Assembly: GCF_915070105.1 (NCBI RefSeq)
Contig: NZ_CAJZFJ010000087.1
Coordinates: forward strand, 1-7,765
Source of the DNA: an uncultured Porphyromonas sp.
GTDB lineage: Bacteria; Bacteroidota; Bacteroidia; Bacteroidales; Porphyromonadaceae
Length of the DNA stretch: 7,765 nt
Direction of reading: 5' to 3'
In this document: positions 1 to 6,272 of the stretch, piece after piece
How positions within the stretch are numbered: the first letter of the stretch is position 1
Layout: the number at the start of each line of letters is the position of its first letter
Translations under genes and position numbers: made by a program
Notes under the pieces: generated by a model
What the model was told of the DNA's origin: nothing
Database searches by the model: none
Seen by the model: the letters and a program-made list of their open reading frames with translations, nothing else

Positions 1-2
1 CA

Positions 3-42
3 GTGTACACGTGGGTACACAACTGTATACACACGTGTACAC
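3..42. repeat. 40-bp imperfect palindrome with 11-bp perfect arms
   Basis: The arms GTGTACACGTG (3-13) and CACGTGTACAC (32-42) are exact reverse complements. Between them lie GGTACAC (14-20) and the small palindrome TGTATACA (24-31). The motif TACAC recurs at 6, 16, 28 and 38, which is about one helical turn apart. This layout is typical of a binding site for a dimeric or cooperative regulator, and it sits about 30 bp upstream of the promoter for the first gene. It could also be the 3' stem-loop of a gene that ends to the left of the window. The sequence shows the symmetry; the function is inference. Confidence 0.5.
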
Positions 43-73
43 AAAACAGGATACGACGGGAGCACAAAAGCTG

Positions 74-81
74 TACCTTTG
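74..81 (+). promoter_or_regulatory. Bacteroidota -7 promoter element (TACCTTTG)
   Basis: TACCTTTG matches the Bacteroidota sigma-70 -7 consensus TAnnTTTG. No clear TTTG -33 element lies 19-21 bp upstream. Transcription would begin near 88 and give a leader of about 65 nt before the ATG at 155. That leader is AT-rich just before the start codon and has no Shine-Dalgarno sequence, as is usual in this phylum. Confidence 0.5.
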
Positions 82-154
82 AGGACGTGGAGTATCCCGC
101 GAGGGTATCCCACACCCTGTATTTATATTATTCACCATTATACTCTTCACTATC

Positions 155-625
155 ATGACCACAGAAGAATACCAGAGGCTAGACCTCGGCTACATCCATT
201 GCGCAGGCGGAGACTGCACCCTCAGAGCACAGTGCGCCCGCCACCAAGCCTACGAGCGAGCCCAAGAGGACGAACGGGCGCACTACACGACAGCCAATCT
301 CGGAGCAATACGTCGTGAGGGCTCTTGTTCCCTCTACGAGGAGGGTCGTCGCCAGCGCTTGGCCTGGGGTATATCCCGCCTCTACGATGAACTTCGAGCT
401 CCCGATGCCCGCTGGATACGGCAGGCACTCCAGGGCTACCTCGGCCGAGGGGTCTACTACCACGTACGCCAGCTAAGGCGAGCCCTCACTCCCGAGGAGC
501 AGGAGTACATCCGTACGCTCTTCGACGAGCGAGGCTATGCCGACCTTCCCCTTGCCTTCGACCGCTACGAAGAGGTCTACATCAGCCTCGCCCGCATCAC
601 CGACCGCAGGAGGCGAAGGCATTAA
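155..625 (+). CDS. small cysteine-containing protein of unknown function, DUF6078-like
   Basis: This encodes a soluble 156-residue protein with no signal peptide or membrane segment. The N-terminal part has a cysteine cluster: C16, C21 and C27 (C-x4-C-x5-C) within HCAGGDCTLRAQCARH, plus C58. The C-terminal half is strongly charged and helical, with a helix-forming stretch (84-111), an LTPEEQEYIRTLF segment (111-123) and a basic RRRRRH tail. From memory the spacing and overall look resemble the Bacteroidota family DUF6078, whose function is unknown; no search was possible. The four cysteines could bind a metal or an iron-sulfur cluster, but this is inference. The ATG at 155 is preferred because the cysteine motif follows directly and a promoter lies about 75 bp upstream. 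The gene appears to be monocistronic, being separated from the next gene by about 360 bp of structured DNA. Confidence 0.7.
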   Translation: MTTEEYQRLDLGYIHCAGGDCTLRAQCARHQAYERAQEDERAHYTTANLGAIRREGSCSLYEEGRRQRLAWGISRLYDELRAPDARWIRQALQGYLGRGVYYHVRQLRRALTPEEQEYIRTLFDERGYADLPLAFDRYEEVYISLARITDRRRRRH

Positions 626-663
626 CCCGTCCCCCCAAGGACGAGCCCGACGGCAGGGAATAA

Positions 664-695
664 TTAGGAGGCAACGGCTATTATCTATACCTTTG
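664..695 (+). promoter_or_regulatory. candidate promoter of the methyltransferase / DUF262-HNH module
   Basis: The -7 element TACCTTTG (688-695) matches TAnnTTTG exactly. TTAG at 664-667, separated by 20 bp, matches three of four bases of the -33 TTTG consensus. Transcription would start near 702 and give a leader of about 280 nt containing all of the inverted-repeat structures before the ATG at 985. Both elements are visible; promoter activity is inferred. Confidence 0.45.
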
Positions 696-774
696 TCCTC
701 GGAGCAAGGCAGTAGCGTCTGCCACGTGTGCTCCATCTTCAGTACTAACATAGCGTTTGCTATTTATTCGGAAA

Positions 775-982
775 TGTCTTAGAACCTAGGAAATTCAAAA
801 GTGCTACCCCCGAGTAAGTCAGTGAACGCCTGCGCATAGCGTAGGCGTGACTTATCTCTTGGGTAGTGGGCTTTTCCTAGGGCCTTAAGACAGAGGGAAG
901 GGTGCGTCTACGCTTCTTTTTGTCTTAGTCCCTAGGGTTAGCCCACACCGAGAGATAGCCAGCGCCTAATCACGCTATGCGC
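775..982 (+). ncRNA. structured leader with mutually exclusive stem-loops, possible cis-regulatory RNA
   Basis: Stem A: CTACCC 804-809 with 861-866, GAG 812-814 with 856-858, TAAGTCA 815-821 with 848-854, CGCCTGCGC 827-835 with 839-847 (one G-U), apical loop ATA. Stem B: GTGGGC 866-871 with 941-946, CCTAGGG 876-882 with 930-936, and a 15-bp helix 886-900 with 913-927 (some G-U pairs) around a 12-nt loop. A competing long-range fold pairs 832-842 with 972-982 (11 bp, perfect), 843-847 with 963-967 and 853-859 with 951-957, enclosing stem B and excluding stem A. A third option pairs 775-793 with 873-892 and would compete with stem B. The last arm ends two bases before the ATG of the DNA methyltransferase, so the alternatives could control translation or elongation. 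A DNA-level role (cruciform, recombination site or mobile-element remnant) is equally open. I recognise no known RNA family. Confidence 0.45.
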
Positions 983-984
983 TT

Positions 985-1983
985 ATGGCAAACAAGCAAC
1001 TCACTGGGGCTAAGAAAGCCAAGAAAGATGAGTTCTATACGCAGTTGGCTGACATAGAAGTGGAGCTCAAGCACTATCGGGAACACTTCAAGGGCAAGAC
1101 AGTCCTCTGTAACTGCGACGATCCTCGGATGAGTAATTTCTTCTATTACTTCGTCCTGAACTTCCACTTCCTCGGTCTCAAGAAACTCATCACTACCTGC
1201 TACAAGAATCAGAATCCAGACCTCTGCTCAGAGAATATCAGTGAGCAGGCCGTCTATCTAGTCTACGAGGGAGAAGACATCGGTATTCCCCCCAACCCTA
1301 CTATCGCTGGGCTCGTACGCTCTTTAGAGGGAGATGGTGACTTCCGAAGTAAGGAATGTATTGCCTTCCTTGAGGAGGCAGATATCGTGGTCACCAATCC
1401 CCCCTTTTCTCTCTTCCGAGAATATGTTGCCCAGCTGATCAAATATGATAAGAAGTTTATCATCATCGGCAATATCAATGCCGTTACCTACAAGGAGATT
1501 TTCCCTTTAATACAAAGGGATCAGGTTTGGTTAGGGCCAAGTATTCACAGTGGAGACCGAGAGTTTGAGATACCTAGTAGCTATCCATTGGAGGCCGCTG
1601 GCTCTAGGACAGATGATGAGGGACGTAGGTACATACGCGTGAAGGGTGTACGCTGGTTCACCAACTTAGATTTCCCTCAGCGACACGAGGAGCTCACCCT
1701 CTACAAGAAATACAGCCCAGAGGGGTATCTCCACTACGACAATTATGATGCCATCAACGTAGATAAGGTCGCAGATATTCCCCGCAACTACGATGGGGTA
1801 ATGGGTGTGCCTATTACTTACCTCGATAAGCATAACCCCGATCAGTTCGAGATCTTAGGAATAACTGAGAGTAATGGGCGAGGCTTCTCCACTGGGCTAT
1901 GGGATGAAGCCAGTAAAAAGGCTCATCCCTACGTTAAGGGTGAGAAAAAGTATGCACGCATCTTTATTCGTACACATAAATAA
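985..1983 (+). CDS. EcoRI-family adenine-specific DNA methyltransferase
   Basis: The product probably transfers a methyl group from S-adenosylmethionine to the N6 of adenine in a specific DNA sequence. It has 332 residues, close to M.EcoRI (about 326). The catalytic motif IV NPPF is at 138-141, preceded by a hydrophobic strand (ADIVVT), almost the same place as in M.EcoRI. The N-terminal block KKDEFYTQLADIEVEL (13-28) and the LCNCDDPRMSNFF block (41-53) are hallmarks of the family; there is no clear FxGxG motif I. The C-terminal half has family-typical DGVMGVPITYLDKHNPDQFEILG blocks (270-292). The ATG at 985 directly precedes the conserved N-terminus. The stop is 10 bp before the DUF262-HNH gene, so the two are almost surely co-transcribed. 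The gene reads as more AT-rich than its neighbours, in keeping with horizontal acquisition. The family assignment is strong; the recognition sequence cannot be read from the protein and need not be GAATTC. Confidence 0.92.
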   Translation: MANKQLTGAKKAKKDEFYTQLADIEVELKHYREHFKGKTVLCNCDDPRMSNFFYYFVLNFHFLGLKKLITTCYKNQNPDLCSENISEQAVYLVYEGEDIGIPPNPTIAGLVRSLEGDGDFRSKECIAFLEEADIVVTNPPFSLFREYVAQLIKYDKKFIIIGNINAVTYKEIFPLIQRDQVWLGPSIHSGDREFEIPSSYPLEAAGSRTDDEGRRYIRVKGVRWFTNLDFPQRHEELTLYKKYSPEGYLHYDNYDAINVDKVADIPRNYDGVMGVPITYLDKHNPDQFEILGITESNGRGFSTGLWDEASKKAHPYVKGEKKYARIFIRTHK

Positions 1984-1993
1984 CAAGTAACCT

Positions 1994-3127
1994 ATGACCA
2001 TTCAACTCGTACACATTAAAGTCCGAGACCTATTCAATGGGTATCAGGACAATGGGCTCGATGGTGTCGTCGCCTATGGAGGTAAGCTGGATGTACGTCC
2101 CGCCTACCAGCGTGAGTTCGTATACAAGCCCGAACAGCGACAGGCCGTCATCGACACGCTAAGCAAGGGCTATCCACTGAACGTCATGTACTGGGCAGAC
2201 CAAGGAGATGGGCACTATGAGCTCATCGATGGACAGCAGAGGACGCTATCTATCTGCACCTTCCTCAACAATGACTTTTCCTGCAAGGGACTCTTTCAGA
2301 TTCCACAGTCACTGCAGTTTGGGTCACTTCCCCCAGACAAGCAGGCCAAGCTCCTCGACTATGAGCTCACCGTCTATATATGCAATGGGGCAGCAAGCGA
2401 GAAGCTCGGGTGGTTCAAAACCATTAATATCGCAGGCGAGAAGCTTACCGACCAAGAGCTACGCAATGCCGTCTATGCGGGTCCCTGGGTATCGGATGCC
2501 AAGCGCTACTTCAGCAAGACGGGCTGTGTCGCTCACGGACTCGGAAGCAAGTACCTCAAGGGAACGCCTATCCGCCAAGAGTACCTAGAGACCGCAATCT
2601 ATTGGTATGGAGACCAAGCAATGCCAAAGCTGGACATCGAGGAGTGCATGATGAAGCACCAGCACGAGCCCAAGGCGCAAGACCTCTGGGACTACTTCCA
2701 GCGGGTCATCGAATGGGTAGAGTGGCTTTTCCCTACCTATCGGAAGGAGATGGAAGGTCTTCCCTGGGGGATCTACTACAACAGATACCACAAGAACACC
2801 TACGACCCAATAGCTCTGGAGCAGGAGATCGGCACCCTGATGGCAGACGAAGATGTGACCAAGAAGCGTGGTATCTACAAGTACGTCCTAGAGAAGGCGA
2901 TCGGGAACGACGACCCGAGTGTGCTCGGCATCCGAGCCTTCAGCGACAGCCAGAAGCGCACAGCCTATGAGCAGCAGGGCGGGGTATGCCCCCACTGCGG
3001 GAAGAAGTACGAGTACGAGGAGATGGAGGGCGACCACATCACCCCCTGGAGCAAGGGAGGCAAGACCGAGCTAGCGAACCTACAGATGCTCTGCCGAGAC
3101 TGCAACCGCCGTAAGAGCAGTAAGTAG
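1994..3127 (+). CDS. DUF262 domain protein fused to a C-terminal HNH endonuclease
   Basis: This 377-residue cytoplasmic protein has two domains. The N-terminal DUF262 (ParB/Srx-like) domain shows PAYQREFVY (36-44), the helix that follows (QRQAVIDTLSKGYPL) and the signature ELIDGQQRTLSI (76-87). In relatives such as GmrS, SspE and BrxU this fold binds or hydrolyses nucleotide and governs restriction. A helical middle region (about 130-310) has no motif I know. The C-terminus is a complete HNH nuclease: zinc ligands C332, C335, C367 and C370, the catalytic GDHITPWSKGG segment with D347-H348, N362, and the terminal CNRRK. It starts 10 bp after the methyltransferase stop. It is probably the nuclease or effector partner of that enzyme. 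Whether it cuts unmodified DNA (restriction) or modified DNA (type IV-like) cannot be decided from sequence. All HNH residues are intact, so it looks active. A strong terminator follows about 60 bp downstream. Confidence 0.88.
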   Translation: MTIQLVHIKVRDLFNGYQDNGLDGVVAYGGKLDVRPAYQREFVYKPEQRQAVIDTLSKGYPLNVMYWADQGDGHYELIDGQQRTLSICTFLNNDFSCKGLFQIPQSLQFGSLPPDKQAKLLDYELTVYICNGAASEKLGWFKTINIAGEKLTDQELRNAVYAGPWVSDAKRYFSKTGCVAHGLGSKYLKGTPIRQEYLETAIYWYGDQAMPKLDIEECMMKHQHEPKAQDLWDYFQRVIEWVEWLFPTYRKEMEGLPWGIYYNRYHKNTYDPIALEQEIGTLMADEDVTKKRGIYKYVLEKAIGNDDPSVLGIRAFSDSQKRTAYEQQGGVCPHCGKKYEYEEMEGDHITPWSKGGKTELANLQMLCRDCNRRKSSK

Positions 3128-3184
3128 GCAACGATAGCAGGCACACTCGCCTAGCCCCTGCACTTGAGGGCAAGAGTAGCCCCT

Positions 3185-3237
3185 AAATAAATAGCCAAGA
3201 GCGAGGAAGTAATTTCCTCGCTCTTGGCTATTTATTT
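3185..3237. terminator. bidirectional intrinsic terminator, perfect 24-bp stem
   Basis: Positions 3185-3208 and 3214-3237 are exact reverse complements around a 5-nt loop (GTAAT). The stem has a GC-rich core (GCCAAGAGCGAGGAA) flanked by A/T-rich ends, so either transcript would end in a U-rich arm. It lies between converging genes: the DUF262-HNH gene ends at 3127 and trmN6 ends at 3295. It can therefore terminate both the restriction module and the minus-strand methyltransferase operon. Confidence 0.88.
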
Positions 3238-3294
3238 GTCCGCTTATCCACTCCTTGGATAAAGGGTTTAGGGTATATGGGGATGGAGAAGTCG

Positions 3295-4044
3295 CTAGAG
3301 GTACTCGGGGAGGAGGTAGGGCTGCATCAGAGCTCGATAGGCTAGAGTGGAAGCCCCGTCCCTCCCGAGGAGCGTCAGATGCTCTGTGTGAGTAGGGATA
3401 TAATCCTCCCCTACCCTCAGCCGACACCATAGGGTCAGCACCCGCACTAGTCGCCCCGGCACCGAATAGACATACACCAGCTCCGCTAGGCGCAGGAGCG
3501 ACTCGACAGCACACTGCCTTAGGCTGGGGAGGGTGGAGGCTGGGGTAATGAGCGCTAGTGCCCCATGAGGGGTCAAGAGGCTTGGGGCGTAGGCTAGGAG
3601 TGTCTCGGGAGATAGCCCTTCGGCCTCGGAGTGACGAGCTAGACGACGTGCCCGATCGGAAGAGACTACCTCCTCGGGGTAAAAGGGAGGATTGGAGATG
3701 ATTAGATCAAAGGGGAGAAAGGTAGAGCTCCCCACTAGCTCTCGAGTACGATCGAGGAAGGAGGCTTGGTACAGCGAGAGACGAGCAGCGAAGGGGGAGG
3801 AGAGAAAGTTGGCCTGAGCCTCCCGAACAGCAGACTCCTCCAGTTCCCAAGCCTCAATGAGTGCCTCGGGGTGTCGCTGAGCCTGTAGCAGAGCTAGAAT
3901 ACCCGTTCCTGTACCGACATCCAGCACTCGCCTCAGCGGGCTCTGTGGATAGCGGAAGGGCCACGCCCCTAGGACTAGGGCATCCGTCCCTACCCTCTGT
4001 GCGGCTTGGTCATGCTGGATAGAGAATGCCTTGAGATGAAACAT
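3295..4044 (-). CDS. trmN6: tRNA1(Val) (adenine(37)-N6)-methyltransferase TrmN6
   Basis: A 249-residue Rossmann-fold methyltransferase of the YfiC/TrmN6 family, which in E. coli makes m6A at position 37 of tRNA1(Val). The N-terminus FHLKAFSIQHDQAAQRVGTDALVLGAW (2-28) fits the family pattern of a phenylalanine-rich start, QD and VGTDxxLLGAW. SAM-binding motif I is LDVGTGTGILAL (41-52), followed by the acidic residue of the next strand (AWELEE, 65-70). The adenine-flipping motif IV is NPPFY (118-122). Length and architecture match the family and no key motif is missing. The ATG at 4044 precedes the conserved block directly. It is the last gene of the minus-strand operon, 49 bp after the RsmF-like gene, and is followed by the shared terminator. 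The substrate in this phylum is inferred from the family. NPPF is also found in DNA methylases, but the VGTDxxxLGAW block argues for the tRNA enzyme. Confidence 0.88.
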   Translation of the reverse strand: MFHLKAFSIQHDQAAQRVGTDALVLGAWPFRYPQSPLRRVLDVGTGTGILALLQAQRHPEALIEAWELEESAVREAQANFLSSPFAARLSLYQASFLDRTRELVGSSTFLPFDLIISNPPFYPEEVVSSDRARRLARHSEAEGLSPETLLAYAPSLLTPHGALALITPASTLPSLRQCAVESLLRLAELVYVYSVPGRLVRVLTLWCRLRVGEDYIPTHTEHLTLLGRDGASTLAYRALMQPYLLPEYL

Positions 4045-4093
4045 CGTGTCTACTAAGTCTTATCCAACTGAGGGACGAAGGAACTCAAGAGAG

Positions 4094-5509
4094 CTACTGT
4101 CCATTCGGAGCGAGGATCTGCTCGGGGTGGCGTATGCGCCAGGGCTGGGGATAGAGGTTGTTGGATCTATTGCCTAGGTGCTTGACGAAGCCTAGGGCTA
4201 AGCCCCGATAGCGAACGAGGACAAAGCCCCTCGGTGTCCCTTCGGGTAGGGTAATCGCCTCACGAGCGAGGTAACGGATCGCCTCGGGATGGGTCAGTTC
4301 TACCGCTGGGAAAGCCTCGGGATGCAGGAGCTCACTTAGAGCGAGGGCTGGCAAGGGGAGGAAGTCCCGTCCCTTAGCCTCAGCGACCTGCACCCCCGAG
4401 GAGAGGATGGGTACACGCAGGGCACGTAGAGCATCGGTCAGAACAGCTACCCGCTGGGGAAGAGCGACGAAGAGCCCCTCTGTGGGAGACTGCCAGTGGA
4501 GCGAGGATAATGCCTCGGGACGAAGCCAAGCCTTCACGGCTTCGGGTATCTTGGTAGTCGTTGGCTTACCCTTGCCCTTTGCTACTGGACGAGGAGTGGC
4601 ATGCCCTTCGCCCTGTGACGGCTTGCGAACAAGTGCGAGGAAGAGCCCTTCGCCTCGTAGACGGTGGGGCATCATCCTATAGCACGGATAGGAGCAGAGA
4701 GGGGAAGGGGTGACGATAGGCGGTAGCTCGGGGAGCGGAAGGGCTTCGGCACCTAGCTCCTCGATGAGGTAGCATAGCTGGCTCTCGTCCTCTTGCTCAC
4801 TATAGGTACAGGTACTATAGACCATAAGCCCACCGGGACGAAGGGCAGGCCAGATATCCTCTAGGATACCCCGCTGACGCTCGGCACACTGCTGGACGAG
4901 GTCGGGAGACCACTGCTGACGAGCCTCTTCATCCTTGCGAAACATCCCTTCGCCCGAGCAAGGAGCATCGACGAGGATTAGGTCAAAGGCCTCCCATAGT
5001 CGCCCAAGCATCTGAGGCTCTGCAGAGGTTACGATCGAGGAGGCACTCCCCCACTTCTGGATATTCTCCGTGAGTATCTGTGCCCGAGCCCGCATGATCT
5101 CATTGCTCACGAGTGCACTTCCCCGAGGGAGCAGATCCAGTAGGAGCGTACTCTTACCCCCAGGTGCAGCACAGAGATCGAGGGCATCGATCGGTTCGCC
5201 ACCTAGGAGTGGGGCGATACAGCTCAGGAGCATAGACGAGGCTTCCTGCACATAGTAGCCCCCAGCATGCCAGAGAGGATCAGCCGTGAAAGAGGGACGC
5301 TCCGATAGATAGAAACCCAAGCCTCCCGACCAAGGCACAGCATCCTCTAGGACGAAGGGTAGGCTCTCTCGACAGGGCTTAGTACGACTAAGTCGCACAG
5401 AGACCGAGGGAGGAGTATCGAGCGTGTCAAGTAGACGATCCGCCTCCTCGGGAAGGAGCGAGCGGATCATCTGACAGAAGGCAGGATGCAGGGGCTGTCG
5501 TGTGGACAT
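4094..5509 (-). CDS. rsmF: RsmF-like rRNA (cytosine-C5)-methyltransferase, NOL1/NOP2/Sun family
   Basis: This 471-residue enzyme probably methylates C5 of a cytosine in rRNA; E. coli RsmF (YebU) modifies C1407 of 16S rRNA. The N-terminal domain (about 1-95) contains the family-typical HAGGYYVQEASSMLL (81-95). SAM motif I is DLCAAPGGKSTLL (111-123). Motif IV DAPCSGEGMFRK (181-192) holds C184, the product-release cysteine, and motif VI YSTCTYS (231-237) holds C234, the expected nucleophile; both are present. After a low-complexity linker (about 300-325, rich in G, K, P and T) comes a C-terminal PUA-like RNA-binding region ending in LGFVKHLGNRSNNLYPQPWRI (439-459). The start at 5509 gives the usual N-terminus. 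The gene follows the RsmI-like gene by 26 bp and precedes trmN6 by 49 bp. The family is certain; the exact target base is inferred. Confidence 0.9.
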   Translation of the reverse strand: MSTRQPLHPAFCQMIRSLLPEEADRLLDTLDTPPSVSVRLSRTKPCRESLPFVLEDAVPWSGGLGFYLSERPSFTADPLWHAGGYYVQEASSMLLSCIAPLLGGEPIDALDLCAAPGGKSTLLLDLLPRGSALVSNEIMRARAQILTENIQKWGSASSIVTSAEPQMLGRLWEAFDLILVDAPCSGEGMFRKDEEARQQWSPDLVQQCAERQRGILEDIWPALRPGGLMVYSTCTYSEQEDESQLCYLIEELGAEALPLPELPPIVTPSPLCSYPCYRMMPHRLRGEGLFLALVRKPSQGEGHATPRPVAKGKGKPTTTKIPEAVKAWLRPEALSSLHWQSPTEGLFVALPQRVAVLTDALRALRVPILSSGVQVAEAKGRDFLPLPALALSELLHPEAFPAVELTHPEAIRYLAREAITLPEGTPRGFVLVRYRGLALGFVKHLGNRSNNLYPQPWRIRHPEQILAPNGQ

Positions 5510-5535
5510 CTTAGAGAGCTATCGTATGAGCGGGA

Positions 5536-6249
5536 CTATCTTCCGAGGAGGAAGATTGTGGGTACCTTATGGATATTGGGGATATTGCCCCGCCAAGTAG
5601 CTATCTTCTTCGTCTGGAGGAGCGCATCTGGAGAGGTCAGGGCAGAGGCGATACAGAGGAGGGTATCGGGGGAACAGACCTTGGCGATCTGCTCGACGAG
5701 CTGGACGTTGCGGTAGGGTGTCTCGATGAAGATCTGCGTCTCACCGAGCGTGCGTATACGCTGCTCCATAGCTCGGAGTGCATGCTGACGCTCGCCTTCG
5801 TCTATCGGCAGGTAACCACAGAAGGCAAAGCGCTGCCCATTGAAGCCCGACCCCATGAGCGCCATGAGTATAGAGCTTGGGCCCACGAGGGGAACGACCG
5901 GTATCCCCCGACGCTGAGCCAGTGCTACCACGTCTGCGCCAGGATCAGCCACAGCAGGACAGCCTGCCTCGGAGATTACGCCCATAGGTTCGCCCAAAAG
6001 CGCAGGGGCGAGGTAGGTGCTGAGGACACTTGGGTCAGTATGCTTATTGAGCTCGTAGAAGGTCAAGGCATCGATGTCGATCGACTTATCGACAGCCCTT
6101 AGGAAGCGACGGGCAGAACGCACATTCTCCACGATGAAGTGGCGAATAGGGCGGATGACAGAGGCATTGTATTCGGGTAGGCAGGTAGCGTGCTCGACCT
6201 CCGCTAGGGGGACGGGGATGAGATAGAGCGTGCCGAGGGTCTGTGACAT
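5536..6249 (-). CDS. RsmI-like SAM-dependent methyltransferase (tetrapyrrole methylase fold)
   Basis: A 237-residue protein starting GTLYLIPVPLAEVE (6-19). It contains the RsmI-type blocks HFIVENVRSARRFLR (37-51), GVISEAGCPAVADPG (90-104), VVPLVGPSSILMALMGSGFNG (118-138) and FIETPYRNVQL (174-184). RsmI 2'-O-methylates C1402 of 16S rRNA; Bacteroidota carry a shorter relative, often as a paralogue of RsmI, whose target is unproven. The open frame extends upstream to 6408, but those extra 53 residues overlap the end of the preceding gene, have no family similarity and are proline/arginine rich. The ATG at 6249 gives the family N-terminus and a normal 23-bp gap, so it is chosen here. Its neighbours, two further RNA methyltransferases, support an RNA-modifying role. 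A cobalamin or heme biosynthesis role is less likely because of the RsmI-type motifs. Confidence 0.85.
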   Translation of the reverse strand: MSQTLGTLYLIPVPLAEVEHATCLPEYNASVIRPIRHFIVENVRSARRFLRAVDKSIDIDALTFYELNKHTDPSVLSTYLAPALLGEPMGVISEAGCPAVADPGADVVALAQRRGIPVVPLVGPSSILMALMGSGFNGQRFAFCGYLPIDEGERQHALRAMEQRIRTLGETQIFIETPYRNVQLVEQIAKVCSPDTLLCIASALTSPDALLQTKKIATWRGNIPNIHKVPTIFLLGR

Positions 6250-6272
6250 AGGGGTAGAGATGGGAGGAGAGA

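Larger units (their letters stand above)
626..984. other. 359-bp intergenic region without a credible gene, rich in inverted repeats
   Basis: No convincing coding sequence lies here. Just after the stop of the upstream gene is a small stem-loop: CGTCC (628-632) with GGACG (639-643), loop of 6. It has no T-run and is at best a weak terminator. A promoter-like element lies at 688-695. A second small hairpin, ATAGC (750-754) with GCTAT (759-763) and a GTTT loop, is followed by TTATT and might act as a weak terminator. From 775 to 982 nearly every base belongs to a larger set of paired arms, annotated separately. The gap is long compared with the 10-50 bp gaps elsewhere in the window, which suggests it has a role. 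Confidence 0.6.

Noticed and set aside
473..751. 92-codon minus-strand frame across the end of the first gene
   Set aside because: Half of it is antisense to a better supported gene and it shows no recognisable domain.
537..782. 81-codon plus-strand frame overlapping the end of the first gene
   Set aside because: It is low in complexity, overlaps the DUF6078-like gene in another frame and runs into the structured leader without a promoter of its own.
804..946. tRNA or retron-type RNA
   Set aside because: No cloverleaf, T-loop GTTCRA motif or CCA end is visible, and no reverse transcriptase gene lies nearby.
832..982. Invertible promoter (phase-variable inverton) flanked by the 11-bp arms 832-842 and 972-982
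   Set aside because: The spacer contains no TAnnTTTG promoter in either direction, and the repeats continue inward as nested stems rather than stopping at sharp arms. Long reads showing both orientations would revive the idea.
775..984. Miniature inverted-repeat element (MITE)
   Set aside because: I could not define clean terminal repeats with a target-site duplication at both ends. A genome-wide copy search would be decisive.
2602..2970. 122-codon plus-strand frame inside the DUF262-HNH gene
   Set aside because: The DUF262-HNH frame has recognisable motifs on both sides, so this is an out-of-frame shadow.
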